Shown here: positions 44,458 to 54,275 of the stretch, piece by piece
Layout: every line of letters starts with the position of its first letter
How positions within the stretch are numbered: position 1 is the stretch's first letter
Assembly (NCBI GenBank): GCA_900551245.1
Contig: URVC01000004.1
Span: 67,580 to 131,579 of the forward strand
Origin: an uncultured bacterium
GTDB lineage: Bacteria > Verrucomicrobiota > Lentisphaeria > Victivallales > Victivallaceae
Reading direction: 5' to 3'
DNA: 64,000 nucleotides
Made by a program: the position numbers and the translations under genes
The notes under the pieces: generated by a model
Databases searched by the model: none
The model's input: only the letters and a program-made list of their open reading frames with translations
Told to the model about the DNA's origin: nothing

Positions 44458-45355
44458 CTTTCAACCCTGTCTGTTTGTATTCGATCCAACTGTCGCGGAG
44501 CAGTTTGCCGCGGGCGAACTCCCGCTCGAATCCGTCGAAGTCGCCGGTTTCGATCATCCGCTTCATGGAGTAGTAACACGTTTCGAAATCACTCATCGCC
44601 TTCAACACCGCGGAACGGTTGCTCTCGATGATCTCGCGCCACATCACCGGATTGCTCGACGCGATGCGCGAGGTATCCCGGAACCCGGTCGCACAGCCGG
44701 AAAACCGTTCGCTCCGCGTCTGCCGGTCGGGCGCGTCGAGGATGCTCAGCGCCAGCGAAGACGCCAGAATGTGCAGCACATGACTGGTGTGCGCGACCAG
44801 ATCGTCGTGGCGCGCGGCGTCGATCCGGCTCGTCCGGGTACCGACCCGGCGCCAGAACTCCTCCAGCAGCACCACCGCCTCCTCCGGAGAGTCGGAGAAC
44901 GGGCAGAGAAACACATCCGCATTGACGTAGAGTTCCGGGAACGCCGATTCCGGACCGCTCTTCTCGGTTCCTGCCATCGGGTGGCCGCCGACGAAGTGCA
45001 CACCGCGCGGCGTGAGAAACTTCCGCGCCGCCGCCATCACCTCCGATTTGACGCTGCCCAGATCGCTCACCACCGCGCCGGGACGCCAGAAACCGGCGTA
45101 CCGCTCCAGATATTCGACGATGCCGGGGATCGGCAGCGCGAGAAGTGTGAGGTCCGCCTGGGAAAGCAGTTCGCCCAGATCGTCACAGGTCTCATCGATT
45201 ACATCACAGTCGAGCGCCCAGCGGCGGATGTTCGGGCGGCGGGTCCAGCCGAGCCGCCGGTAAGGGCCGCCGCGCAGCGCCATGCCGAGGGAAGCGCCGA
45301 GCAGGCCGAGCCCGACGATCGCCACGCGAAGTTGTCCTGGGTGATTCATTTTCAT
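44435..45355 (-). CDS. tyrA: Prephenate dehydrogenase (arogenate/prephenate dehydrogenase family)
   Basis: A 306-residue NAD(P)-dependent enzyme of tyrosine biosynthesis. The N-terminal Rossmann motif is VAIVGLGLLGASLGMAL. SDLGSVKSEV, the substrate loop HFVGGHPMAGTEKSGPESA and the helical C-terminal domain (DDLVAHTSHVLHILASSL, FRDTSRIASSNP) match TyrA; the HPMAGTE His is the usual catalytic residue. The ATG at 45353-45355 is preferred (GGA 5 bases upstream); a second Met lies two codons in. No other aromatic-pathway gene is adjacent on this strand, although trpB lies 12 kb away. Confidence 0.9.
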   Translation of the reverse strand: MKMNHPGQLRVAIVGLGLLGASLGMALRGGPYRRLGWTRRPNIRRWALDCDVIDETCDDLGELLSQADLTLLALPIPGIVEYLERYAGFWRPGAVVSDLGSVKSEVMAAARKFLTPRGVHFVGGHPMAGTEKSGPESAFPELYVNADVFLCPFSDSPEEAVVLLEEFWRRVGTRTSRIDAARHDDLVAHTSHVLHILASSLALSILDAPDRQTRSERFSGCATGFRDTSRIASSNPVMWREIIESNRSAVLKAMSDFETCYYSMKRMIETGDFDGFEREFARGKLLRDSWIEYKQTGLKDVGRIGD

Positions 45356-45483
45356 ACGATTCCACTGTTGTAATGATCTGTTTACTATAGCACAAGAAAC
45401 GGAATTTTTCCTGCCGGGATGCGAAAATTTCTCCGATTTCCCCGGCAAACTCCGCTTCTCCATGAAAAAATTATATTTCCGGC

Positions 45484-45512
45484 TTGATAAATCGGCCATT
45501 CCACCTTATATT
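45484..45512 (+). promoter_or_regulatory. Promoter of the nusA operon
   Basis: TTGATA (45484-45489), 17 bp, TATATT (45507-45512). The leader to nusA is about 130 bases and contains a GC-rich hairpin (45613-45618 with 45625-45630) shortly before the ribosome-binding site GGAGG. Confidence 0.65.
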
Positions 45513-45651
45513 ACCCGTGGATTAATGGGCAACTGGACGGTGACGGGAAAGTGGGTTCGATTTACCCGCTTTTTTTCTTTATGGGATTCCGTCGAGACAG
45601 GAAGAGGAAGAGGCCGGGCCGCACCCCGGCGGCAAGCAACGGAGGTATTCG

Positions 45652-46896
45652 ATGGCAAACGAATTATTGACGATTCTCGAATATATCGAGCAGGAGCGCG
45701 GAATCAGCCGCGAAAGTCTGGTGCGGGCGCTGGAGAGCGCCATTCTGACCGCATCGCGCAAGAGCATTCATCCGGCCAGCGAACTCAAGGTGAAAATCGA
45801 CCCCGCCACCGGGCAGATCCAGGCGTGGGCCATGCTCGAAGTGGTGGAAAGCAATCCGACCTGCGATCAGCTGGTCATCGAACGGGCCCGGGAACGTTTC
45901 CCGGATGTGAAGCTCGGCGACGTCGTCGAGTGGGAGGTCACTCCGCGCAACTTCGGGCGCATCGCCGCTCAGACCGCGCGCCAGGCGATCATTCAGCAGC
46001 TCCGCAAGGCGGAGAAGGAGAACGTGCAGGAGGAGTTCGCCGACCGCGTCGGGCAGATCATCAACGGCACCGTCCGCCGCTTTGAAGCCGGCAACGTCAT
46101 CATCGACTTCCAGAAGGCGGAAGGAATCATGCCCTCCAAGGAGAAGATTCACGATGAACAGTACATGCCCGGCGACCGGATCAACGCCCTGCTGCTCAAG
46201 GTGGACATCAACACCTCCGGCCCGAGCCTGATCGTCTCGCGCGCCTGCCGCGAATTCGTCGAGAAACTCTTCGAGCGCGAAGTCGCCGAAATTCACGACG
46301 GCGTGGTCAAAATCATGGGTGTCGCCCGCGAACCGGGGAAACGGACCAAGGTGGCGGTCATGAGCACCGATCCGCGGGTCGACCCGGTCGGCGCCTGCGT
46401 CGGCATGCGCGGCCAGCGGGTCCGCAACATCACCGATGAGCTCGGCAACGAGCGGGTGGATATCGTTCCCTACGACGAAGACATCCGCAAATACGCGGTC
46501 AACGCCCTGCTCCCGGCCAAGGTGCAGTCGGTCGAGGTCGACGAGGAGAAGCACGAACTCATCGTGCGGGTTACGGAAGAGCAGTCGAAACTTGCCTTCG
46601 GCAAGAAGGCGCAGAACGTCCGCCTCTGCTCGAAACTGATCGGCTGGAACATCAGCATCCGCAACGAGGATGATGACGCCGAACCGAAAAACAATTCGAT
46701 CGCCGAACAGCTCCGCGCCGCCGCCCGGAACCTCGCCGCGGAACTCAACGTCTCCGAGAAGACGGCGCGGCTTCTGGTCAACAACGGCTACGTCACCGTC
46801 GATGACTTCAAGGCGGCCGATCTCGATTCGCTGCTCGACATCGAGGGGATCGATCAGGATGAAGTGAACGTTGCCCGCAACCTGCTCGATGACTGA
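45652..46896 (+). CDS. nusA: Transcription termination/antitermination factor NusA
   Basis: A 414-residue NusA. The N-terminal RNA-polymerase-binding domain (about 1-125) is followed by an S1 domain (GQIINGTVRRFEAGNVIIDF), the RNA-binding KH1/KH2 region (DPVGACVGMRGQRVRNITDEL near 245-265, KKAQNVRLCSKLIGWNI) and a C-terminal helix-hairpin-helix part (LLVNNGYVTVDDFKAADL). The start has GGAGG 7 bases upstream. The usual upstream partner rimP is absent here: the 300 bases before nusA hold only its promoter and leader. It heads the infB-rbfA-nrnA-truB operon. Confidence 0.97.
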   Translation: MANELLTILEYIEQERGISRESLVRALESAILTASRKSIHPASELKVKIDPATGQIQAWAMLEVVESNPTCDQLVIERARERFPDVKLGDVVEWEVTPRNFGRIAAQTARQAIIQQLRKAEKENVQEEFADRVGQIINGTVRRFEAGNVIIDFQKAEGIMPSKEKIHDEQYMPGDRINALLLKVDINTSGPSLIVSRACREFVEKLFEREVAEIHDGVVKIMGVAREPGKRTKVAVMSTDPRVDPVGACVGMRGQRVRNITDELGNERVDIVPYDEDIRKYAVNALLPAKVQSVEVDEEKHELIVRVTEEQSKLAFGKKAQNVRLCSKLIGWNISIRNEDDDAEPKNNSIAEQLRAAARNLAAELNVSEKTARLLVNNGYVTVDDFKAADLDSLLDIEGIDQDEVNVARNLLDD

Positions 46897-46919
46897 GCGG
46901 AGCAACAGGAGGTGAAACC

Positions 46920-49007
46920 GTGAACAAAATTTTAAAGGTAAAAGATATCGCAAAACAGTACGGCGTCCCGGCCCGGACCATTCTGGAAGAGCTGGCCGGT
47001 CAGGGCATCGAAACGCCGGACGCGGAAAACAGTGTCATTCCGGAAGACATGGTCGAGCTGGTCGAATCCTACTTCGCCGACCTTTTCGAGGCGGATGAAA
47101 CCGCCATGCCCAAATCCAACCGCAAGGGCGGCGCGCCGAAAAAAGGCGGCTCCAAAAAGGATGACTCCCACAACAAACGGCAGTCGTCAGCCCCGGGTCG
47201 CTCCGGCGGGAAAGCTCCTCAGAGCACCTCTTCGGCAGTCTCCGGCGGGAAGCTGACCCTGCCGGCGCCGATCCTGGTCAAAACCCTCGCCGAAGCGGTG
47301 GGCAAGCGGCCGAATGAACTCATCACCGACCTGATCAAACTCGGCGAACTCGCCGGCATCAATCAGGCGATCAGCGAGGCGAACGCCAAAAAGCTCTGCG
47401 CCGGGTACGGCATCGAACTCACCATCGGCGCGCCGCCGAAACCGGCCGCACCGCCGCCGCCGGCGAAGCCGAAGCCGGAAGACAACCCGGCCTTCCTCAA
47501 GGAGCGGCCGCCGGTGGTCACCTTCATGGGGCACGTCGACCACGGCAAAACCTCGCTGCAGGATGCGATCCGCCACACGCATGTGACCGATGGGGAAGCG
47601 GGGGCGATCACCCAGCACATCGGTGCGTCGACCATCAACTACAAGGGGAAGAACATCACCTTCATCGACACCCCCGGACACGCGGCCTTCACCAGCATGC
47701 GCGCCCGCGGCGCCAATGTGACCGACCTGGTCATTCTGGTGGTCTCCGCGACGGAGGGCTTCAAGCCGCAGACCGTCGAAGCGATGAATCATGCACTGGC
47801 GGCGAAGGTTCCGATCATCGTGGCGATCAACAAGATCGACCTGCCGGATGCGGATCCGGACAAGGTGCTGCTCCACATGCAGCAGCACAATCTTTCGAGC
47901 GAAGACTGGGGCGGCACCGTCGGAACCGTCCGGGTGTCGGCCAAGACCGGCAAAGGTCTGCCCGACCTGCTCGAACGCATTCTCATTGAAGCGGAAATGC
48001 TCGAGCTCAAGGCCAATCCGCGGCGTCCCGCCTCGGGCGTGGTCCTCGAAGCGCAGCTGGAGAACGGCCTCGGCCCCACCGCCAGCGTCCTCGTGCAGGA
48101 CGGAACCCTGCGGGTCGGCGATGTCGTGCTCTGCGGCGAACACTACGGCAAGGTGCGCACATTGATCAACGACAAGGGCGAGCGGGTCAAGTCCGCCGGC
48201 CCGAGCATGCCGGTCAAGGTGGTCGGCATCAACGGCGTGCCGGAAGCAGGCGACCATCTCGAAATCTTCGAATCGGAAAAGGCGGCGCGCGCGGAATCCG
48301 AACGCCGCATCGCCGACAAGCGCGGCCACATGCTGGCCACCAGCGCGATTGCGACCGCGGAGGACCTCTTCAGCAAACTCAATGCGGAAGGGCGCAACAC
48401 GCTGAACATCATCATCAAATCCGATGTGAAGGGTTCGGGGGAAGCCATTGCGCAGTCGCTCAACCAGCTCCCGTCGGAAAAGATCAAGGCCGAAGTGATC
48501 GCCAACGCGGTCGGCCCGATCACCGAGAACGACATTTCGCTCGCGGCGGCGACCAATGCGATCGTCATCGGATTCCACGTCCGGGTCAATCCCGGCGTCA
48601 ACGATCTGGCCAAGAAGCAGCATGTTGAAATCCGCCTCTACAGCATCATCTACGAACTGCTCGAGGACATCACCGACGCCCTCGCCGGCAAACTCGAACC
48701 GGAAAAGCGCGAAAAGGTGATCGGCGAAGCGAAGATTCTTCAGATTTTCGAACTCTCCAAGGGGCCGAAGATCTGCGGCTGTCTGGTGGAGTCCGGCGTG
48801 GTCAGAGTCGGCGCCAAGGCGCGGGTCCGCCGCGACAAGGAGCTGATCTACAACGGAGAGGTCGCCAGTCTGCGCCGCTTCCACGACGACGTCAAGGAGG
48901 TCAAGGCCGGTCTCGAATGCGGCATCCGCCTCGACAACTTCGCCGATTTTGTCGAAGGCGACGAAATCGAACTGTATGAAATCGAACTCAAGAAGGCGAC
49001 GCTCTGA
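46920..49007 (+). CDS. infB: Translation initiation factor IF-2
   Basis: A 695-residue GTPase that places initiator tRNA on the 30S subunit. N-terminal IF2N-type helix ([22 protein letters not shown]), a Lys/Ser-rich linker, and a second IF2N-like segment ([22 protein letters not shown]) precede the G domain: G1 [11 protein letters not shown]3 DTPGHAAF, G4 NKIDL. Domains II-IV follow. The start is a GTG at 46920 with AGGAGGTG 5 bases upstream; no ATG fits. It lies 23 bases after nusA. Confidence 0.97.
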   Translation: MNKILKVKDIAKQYGVPARTILEELAGQGIETPDAENSVIPEDMVELVESYFADLFEADETAMPKSNRKGGAPKKGGSKKDDSHNKRQSSAPGRSGGKAPQSTSSAVSGGKLTLPAPILVKTLAEAVGKRPNELITDLIKLGELAGINQAISEANAKKLCAGYGIELTIGAPPKPAAPPPPAKPKPEDNPAFLKERPPVVTFMGHVDHGKTSLQDAIRHTHVTDGEAGAITQHIGASTINYKGKNITFIDTPGHAAFTSMRARGANVTDLVILVVSATEGFKPQTVEAMNHALAAKVPIIVAINKIDLPDADPDKVLLHMQQHNLSSEDWGGTVGTVRVSAKTGKGLPDLLERILIEAEMLELKANPRRPASGVVLEAQLENGLGPTASVLVQDGTLRVGDVVLCGEHYGKVRTLINDKGERVKSAGPSMPVKVVGINGVPEAGDHLEIFESEKAARAESERRIADKRGHMLATSAIATAEDLFSKLNAEGRNTLNIIIKSDVKGSGEAIAQSLNQLPSEKIKAEVIANAVGPITENDISLAAATNAIVIGFHVRVNPGVNDLAKKQHVEIRLYSIIYELLEDITDALAGKLEPEKREKVIGEAKILQIFELSKGPKICGCLVESGVVRVGAKARVRRDKELIYNGEVASLRRFHDDVKEVKAGLECGIRLDNFADFVEGDEIELYEIELKKATL

Positions 49008-49042
49008 CGAGCGCTCCTTCTTTCAGCAGAAAGGGGTGACCC

Positions 49043-49405
49043 ATGGCCGAAAAAGTCGACCGGTTGACCCGGGTCAATGAACTGCTCAAGCGGGAACTCG
49101 CCGAGGCAATTGAACGGGGATTGATCTCCGCGCCGGGGGTTCTGGTTTCGGTAACGGAAGTGCATGCGAGCGTTGACTTGCGCAATGCGACCGTCTACAT
49201 CAGCATTTTCGGCGCGGACTCCGCCCGGAAGCACAAGATCATGCGCGAGCTCAACGAACAGCGGCTCGATTTCCAGCACCGGCTGGCGCGGGTTCTCGCC
49301 TTCAAGCATACGCCGGTGCTCGATTTCCGGCTCGATATGCGGACCGAACTCGGCGACCGGGTGCTGGAGCTGCTCAACGAAGAGGATTCCAACCGCGATG
49401 CATGA
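49043..49405 (+). CDS. rbfA: Ribosome-binding factor A
   Basis: A 120-residue KH-fold protein that binds helix 1 of 16S rRNA during 30S maturation. The typical pattern is seen: VDRLTRVNELLKRELAEAIERG, then VSVTEVHASVDLRNATVYISIFG with the central beta strands and the final RTELGDRVLELL helix. It follows infB by 35 bases and overlaps the DHH phosphoesterase gene by 8 bases. Confidence 0.95.
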   Translation: MAEKVDRLTRVNELLKRELAEAIERGLISAPGVLVSVTEVHASVDLRNATVYISIFGADSARKHKIMRELNEQRLDFQHRLARVLAFKHTPVLDFRLDMRTELGDRVLELLNEEDSNRDA

Positions 49406-50411
49406 GCTCTGCACTCCCGGCGACGCGGCGGCGAAACTCGCGGCGGCGGAACGGATTCTGATCCTCACCCATGTGAAACCGGATGGCGACGCGGTCGGTT
49501 CCGCCCTCGGCATGCAGAAGTTTCTGCGCGATACGGGCAAACAGGCTGACGCGTTTTTTCCGGCGCCGCTGCCGCAGCGCTATCTCTGGATGACCGAAGG
49601 GAATGCGCCGCTCCCGTCTCTGAGCCGGGAACAGGCCGCCGCCTGTGATCTCGTGCTGGTGCTCGACTGTGCAAGTCCGCTCCGCATCGCGGGGGGCGAC
49701 GACCTCGACTGGGAGTTTTTGCAGACCCTTCCAGTGCTCAATGTGGATCACCACGGCGGGAACACGGTCGAAGCGGGCAGCAACCTGGTCGACTCGAAAG
49801 CGGCGGCGGCGAGCCTGCTCGCGGCGGAAATCGCCTTTGCGTCCGGCCGGGAGCTCTCCCGGGGCGCGGCGACCGCATGGCTGCTCGGCCTCATCACCGA
49901 CACCGGCGGCTTCCGCTTCACCAACACCGACGGCCGGGCCTTGCGGATTGCGGCACGGCTGCTCGACTGCGGTGCGGAACTGGAAAAGATCAACAACGCG
50001 GTCTTCTTCAGCAAACCGCGCAACCAGCAGGAGTTTGAAGCGGACCTGCTTCAAAACCACCTGAAATTCGCCTTCGACGGAAAATTCGTCTACGCCTGGC
50101 TGCCGGAGGAACTCTTCGCCGCCTATCACTTCGACATGCGCGACGGCGAAGGCGTGATCGACCTGCTGCGTGAACTGGAAGGAGCGGTGATCGTCGCCCT
50201 CTTCTACCGCCGCGGCGATGCGTTTAAAGTTTCGCTCCGCAGCAAGGATTCCCGCTATCCGGTCGGCCCGATGGCGCGCGCCCTCGGCGGCGGCGGCCAC
50301 GACATGGCCGCGGGAATCACGCTCGTCCTCCCCGATTCCGGAGCGGTGGAAACTCTGCTATGCCAGGAGGTCGGCAAGCTGCTCGACACTGGTACACCAA
50401 AGGATATCTGA
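49398..50411 (+). CDS. nrnA: DHH-family bifunctional oligoribonuclease/PAP phosphatase-type protein (NrnA-like)
   Basis: A 337-residue DHH/DHHA1 phosphoesterase. Metal-ligand motifs are visible: LTHVKPDGDAVGSALG (motif I, about 20-35), VLVLDCA, NVDHHGGN (the DHH motif, near residues 115-121) and the glycine-rich DHHA1 end GGGGHDMAAGI. NrnA-type enzymes degrade nanoRNA and pAp, and they commonly follow rbfA as here. The start codon overlaps the rbfA end by 8 bases and the stop overlaps truB (TGATG), so the three are translationally coupled. Confidence 0.9.
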   Translation: MHELCTPGDAAAKLAAAERILILTHVKPDGDAVGSALGMQKFLRDTGKQADAFFPAPLPQRYLWMTEGNAPLPSLSREQAAACDLVLVLDCASPLRIAGGDDLDWEFLQTLPVLNVDHHGGNTVEAGSNLVDSKAAAASLLAAEIAFASGRELSRGAATAWLLGLITDTGGFRFTNTDGRALRIAARLLDCGAELEKINNAVFFSKPRNQQEFEADLLQNHLKFAFDGKFVYAWLPEELFAAYHFDMRDGEGVIDLLRELEGAVIVALFYRRGDAFKVSLRSKDSRYPVGPMARALGGGGHDMAAGITLVLPDSGAVETLLCQEVGKLLDTGTPKDI

Positions 50412-51175
50412 TGCGCTACAATCCCAAAAAACACCGTCTTCCCCCCTTCACCAGCTCCGGCGTGCTGCTGGTGGACAAGCCGAAGGAGTGGACCAGCTTC
50501 GACGTGGTGAACTTCGTCCGCTCCCGTTTCAACGTGCCGAAGGTCGGCCATTGCGGAACGCTCGACCCGGCGGCGACCGGCCTGCTCGTGCTGGTGCTCG
50601 GGAAATTCACTCAGCTGAGCTCCAAATTCAGCGGAGAGGACAAGACCTATGAAGCGACGCTCCAGCTCGGGCTGGAGACCGACTCCTTCGACCTCGACGG
50701 CACCGTCGTCGCCGAACACGACTGGTCCGGCGTGACGGAGGAACAGCTCCGCGCCGTCCTCGCCGGGTTCGTCGGCGAACAGGAGCAGATGCCGCCGATG
50801 GTCTCCGCCGTCAAAAAGGACGGGAAAAAGCTTTATGAACTCGCCCGCGAAGGGGTGGAGGTCGAACGGGAGAGCAAACCGATCACCATCTTTTCGCTCG
50901 ACATCACCCGTTGCGAGCTGCCGTTCTGCGACTTCACACTGCACTGCTCCAAAGGGACCTACGTGCGTTCCCTCTGCTCGGACGCGGGGAAGAAACTCGG
51001 CTGCGGCGGCACGCTGGCGGCTCTGCGCCGCACCCGCAGCGGACAGTTCAACATTGAGGACGCCATCACGGTCGATCAGCTCAAGGAGTTCGATCAGGCG
51101 GCGCTCGAGATCCACATCCGGAACTTCCTCTATGAAAAACTTTCCAGAATCGCGGGGGTGAATCATGCCGGATAA
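50411..51175 (+). CDS. truB: tRNA pseudouridine(55) synthase TruB
   Basis: A 254-residue enzyme that isomerises U55 in the T-loop of tRNAs. VLLVDKPKEWTSFDVVNFVR and VGHCGTLDPAATGLLVL contain the family signature, with the catalytic Asp of GTLDP near residue 50; CSKGTYVRSLCSDAG is the later conserved motif. AAAGGA lies 8 bases before the ATG. It shares one base with the preceding gene and 11 bases with the following one. Confidence 0.97.
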   Translation: MRYNPKKHRLPPFTSSGVLLVDKPKEWTSFDVVNFVRSRFNVPKVGHCGTLDPAATGLLVLVLGKFTQLSSKFSGEDKTYEATLQLGLETDSFDLDGTVVAEHDWSGVTEEQLRAVLAGFVGEQEQMPPMVSAVKKDGKKLYELAREGVEVERESKPITIFSLDITRCELPFCDFTLHCSKGTYVRSLCSDAGKKLGCGGTLAALRRTRSGQFNIEDAITVDQLKEFDQAALEIHIRNFLYEKLSRIAGVNHAG

Positions 51176-52631
51176 CGATGTTCCGCTCAAAGCGATTGAA
51201 GAGGCGGTGGAATCGCTCCTGCCCGCCGCCGCGGGCGGCGATTTCACCATGCAGGCGGTACTCAAGGCGGTTGGAGCGGGCAGATCGCAGAAACTGCAGG
51301 AGCGGATTGAACGCTTCCTCGACGGCGACGGCCGCTTCTTTTCCGACGGCCGGGGGAGCTTCCGGCTGAAGAGCGGTTTCTTCCGCAACTTTGCGTTCCC
51401 GATCACGCCGGATGCGTGGGAGATCGAGAACGGAATTCTTTTCCCCGGTCACCGGTTCGCCCCCTTCATCGCGCCGGAAATCTTCCCCAGCGAAGTGCAC
51501 TTCACCGCCGCGGACGGCTCGGAACCGGGACGGCACGAGGTGACCGCCCCCCTGTCGCAGGTGTTTCACTACCATCTGCTGCTCGGCTCGGAGCAGGTGT
51601 TCGACTTCTTCCTCGCCGATTCCCCGGCAAACGCCGGAATCCGGAACTCCGCGAAACCGACGGATCTGGTGACGCTCAACGTCTTCGACCTCGGCGCATT
51701 CTACCGCGAACACGACTTCCGGAAGGGCGACGCGCTGCTCTGCAAGGTGCTCGACTACGACGCCGGCTGTGTGGAGTTCCGCTACCTGCCGGGCGACGAA
51801 CGCAAGGAGAACGATCTGGCCGCCTTCGTACAGCAGTTCGACAAGGCGCTCGACCTGGTGATCGACCGCTTTGAAAACTATCTGGAAATTCCGGAACAGC
51901 TCTGCTGGGCCTGCTACTGCGGCCGGGAATTTCTCCCGCCGGCGGAGCGCGCCGCTTCGTGCGACGAATATCTGCACCGCACCGGAGCCATTGAACTGCG
52001 CTGTGACGGCGACCATACGGTGCTCGACCGCCGCCAGACCGAAACCGATGACGAATACCAGCCGGAACTGCCGGAGGGCATGCGCTTTTCCCGCGGCGAA
52101 ACCGCCGAAATCACCGCGATGCTCCGGGAGATCGGTTCGCCGCTTTCGCCGGTGGAGATCGACAGCTTCATTCTCGACAACTGCTACGCCCGCGAACTGG
52201 AGTTCGAGGATTTCTTCGCGCGGGCGTTCGGGCGGGAAAAACTCCACTTCGTCGACGAAGGGCAGCAGGCGGTCTTCTACAACTACATCGAAGACCGCTT
52301 CGAAGAGCTGACCGGCAACTACAACCGGGTGGACGATGAACTCAAGGCGCCGTTGCGCTCGACCATCATGGAACTGGTCGGTGACCGGCTCGAATTCTTC
52401 GACTTTCTCGAATCGACCGGCGAAAAACTCGACCAGCTTCCGAAAGAGAAGGTCCACCGCCTCGCGGAGGTTTCGATGCAGCTGGTGGAAATTTTGAAGA
52501 TGCTGAACGATCCGCGCTTCACACCGGATGAAACGGAACTGGATCAGCTGACCGAAACGGTCGAACAGCGGGCCGACGATCAGGAGGCGCTGATCGCGGA
52601 ACTCTCCGACAGCGTCGCCAAAGAGGAATGA
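51165..52631 (+). CDS. Conserved-looking cytosolic protein of unknown function
   Basis: A 488-residue acidic protein with no signal peptide or membrane segment; I do not recognise it. Residues 1-70 may be a winged-helix-like fold (FTMQAVLKAVGAGRSQKLQERIERFLDGDGRF, then FRLKSGFF). A central beta-rich region (about 75-230) is followed by a CWACYCGREF Cys cluster and a helical C-terminus. It begins 11 bases inside truB (GGGGGTG just upstream of the ATG), so it is expressed with the translation genes, which suggests a role in RNA or ribosome metabolism. Codon use matches the neighbours. Confidence 0.7.
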   Translation: MPDNDVPLKAIEEAVESLLPAAAGGDFTMQAVLKAVGAGRSQKLQERIERFLDGDGRFFSDGRGSFRLKSGFFRNFAFPITPDAWEIENGILFPGHRFAPFIAPEIFPSEVHFTAADGSEPGRHEVTAPLSQVFHYHLLLGSEQVFDFFLADSPANAGIRNSAKPTDLVTLNVFDLGAFYREHDFRKGDALLCKVLDYDAGCVEFRYLPGDERKENDLAAFVQQFDKALDLVIDRFENYLEIPEQLCWACYCGREFLPPAERAASCDEYLHRTGAIELRCDGDHTVLDRRQTETDDEYQPELPEGMRFSRGETAEITAMLREIGSPLSPVEIDSFILDNCYARELEFEDFFARAFGREKLHFVDEGQQAVFYNYIEDRFEELTGNYNRVDDELKAPLRSTIMELVGDRLEFFDFLESTGEKLDQLPKEKVHRLAEVSMQLVEILKMLNDPRFTPDETELDQLTETVEQRADDQEALIAELSDSVAKEE

Positions 52632-52693
52632 AGATACGCCGGACGGCGGGGACGCTCCGCCTCCCCGGCAGAGAACAGGACAGGAGATACAAT

Positions 52694-54274
52694 ATGACGA
52701 AACGAATTCTGGCGAGCGGCAACGAAGCCATCGCAATGGCCGCCTTCGACTGCGGCGTCAACCTCGGGACCGGGTATCCCGGTACTCCGTCGTCGGAAAT
52801 TCTCGATCAATTCAATAAGGAGGGCGGCTGTGCGCAGTGGGCGCCCAACGAGAAGGCGGCGCTCGAAGTCGCCATCGGCGCGGCCTTCGCCAACGGCCGG
52901 GCGCTGGTGACGATGAAGCACGTCGGACTCAACGTGGCCGCCGACCCGCTGTTCACCATCGCCTACTCCGGCACGCCGGGCGGGCTGGTGATCGTCAGCG
53001 CGGACGATCCCGGCATGGCCTCCAGCCAGAACGAACAGGACAACCGCCGCTACGCCGTCGCCGCCGGAGTGCCGATGCTCGAACCGGCCGACTCGCAGGA
53101 GTGCTACGATTTCACGATCCGCGCATTCGAGCTCTCTGAACAGTACCGGCGGCCGATTCTGCTCCGGGTCACCACCCGCGTCTGCCACTCCAAATGCATC
53201 CTTCAGCGGCGTGACGCGCTGCGGAAAGCCGCGGCGGGACACTTCGACAAAGATCCGAAGAGCAACGTGATGATTCCGGCCTACGCCCGGATCGCCCACC
53301 GCAAACTCCGCGCCACACTGCACGAGCTGGAAAAACTCAACGAGCGCGGCGAATTCACCCGTCTGGTCAAGGGCGGCCGCGAACTCGGCGTCATCACCTC
53401 GGGAATCAGCTTCCAGCACGTCTGCGACGCCGCCCCGGAGGCGTCGATCCTCAAGCTCGGCATGACCTATCCGCTGCCGATGGAGACAATCCGCAAATTC
53501 GCCGCCTCGGTGGATCGCTGTGTCGTGGTCGAAGAGGGAGATCCGGTGCTGGTCGACGCAATCCGCGCCGCCGGAATTCCGGTGGAAGGCAAAGATGAGA
53601 TGTTCCGCTTCGGCGAACTCAACGTCAAACGGGTGCGCAATCTGCTCGCCGGCGATCTCACGCCGGAGAGCGCGCCGCCGGCGGGTAAACCGCCGCAGCT
53701 GTGCATCGGCTGCCCGCACCGGAAGTCCTATGAGACGCTGCGCGACCTCGGCTGCATCGTCTCCGGCGACATCGGCTGCTACACGCTCGGCGTACTGCCC
53801 CCCTTCGAAGCGGTGGATACCTGCGTCTGCATGGGCGCCTCGATCACCGTGGGGCTGGGCATGCGCCGGGTCCTGCCGGAGAAGGAGGCGCGCCGGGTGG
53901 TCAGCGTGATCGGCGACAGCACCTTCCTGCACACCGGCATCAACGGCATCGTCGAGATGGTCTACAACCGCCCGGCGACCGGTCACCTGGTGATCATTCT
54001 GGACAACAGCACCACCGCGATGACCGGCCTTCAGGAGCATCCGGGAACCGGACGCCGGCTCGACCACACCCCGGCGCCGCAGGTGAAGATCGAAGATGTG
54101 GTGCGCGGCATCGGCGTCGACCATGTCGATGTGGTTGACTCCACCGCCGATCAGGAGAAGTTCCGCGAGCTGGTCAAGGAGCGGCTGGCGGGGAACGACT
54201 GCAGCGTCATCATCGCCCGGCGCCCGTGCATTCTCGCGCTGGCGAAAATCAAGTCATACGGGGAGAAGAAATAA
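52694..54274 (+). CDS. iorA: Indolepyruvate:ferredoxin oxidoreductase alpha subunit, lacking the C-terminal ferredoxin domain
   Basis: A 526-residue thiamine-diphosphate enzyme that, with IorB, oxidatively decarboxylates aryl-pyruvates to aryl-acetyl-CoA using ferredoxin. N-terminal pyrimidine-binding part: GNEAIAMAAFDCG, TGYPGTPSSE, PNEKAALEVAIGAA. C-terminal ThDP/Mg part: LCIGCPHRKSY, GDIGCYTLGV, GDSTFLHTGINGI, DNSTTAMTG. Typical IorA proteins are longer than 600 residues and end with a two-[4Fe-4S] ferredoxin module; this one ends soon after the ThDP domain (AKIKSYGEKK) with no Cys cluster. AGGAG precedes the ATG. iorB follows after 1 base. Confidence 0.9.
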   Translation: MTKRILASGNEAIAMAAFDCGVNLGTGYPGTPSSEILDQFNKEGGCAQWAPNEKAALEVAIGAAFANGRALVTMKHVGLNVAADPLFTIAYSGTPGGLVIVSADDPGMASSQNEQDNRRYAVAAGVPMLEPADSQECYDFTIRAFELSEQYRRPILLRVTTRVCHSKCILQRRDALRKAAAGHFDKDPKSNVMIPAYARIAHRKLRATLHELEKLNERGEFTRLVKGGRELGVITSGISFQHVCDAAPEASILKLGMTYPLPMETIRKFAASVDRCVVVEEGDPVLVDAIRAAGIPVEGKDEMFRFGELNVKRVRNLLAGDLTPESAPPAGKPPQLCIGCPHRKSYETLRDLGCIVSGDIGCYTLGVLPPFEAVDTCVCMGASITVGLGMRRVLPEKEARRVVSVIGDSTFLHTGINGIVEMVYNRPATGHLVIILDNSTTAMTGLQEHPGTGRRLDHTPAPQVKIEDVVRGIGVDHVDVVDSTADQEKFRELVKERLAGNDCSVIIARRPCILALAKIKSYGEKK

Positions 54275-54275
54275 G

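Noticed and set aside
47187..48884. 565-codon open frame antisense to infB
   Set aside because: High-GC codon bias opens the opposite strand; composition and residue pattern are those of a shadow, and infB is unmistakable. The same applies to long antisense frames over nusA, htpG, trpB, iorA, and the glycosidases.
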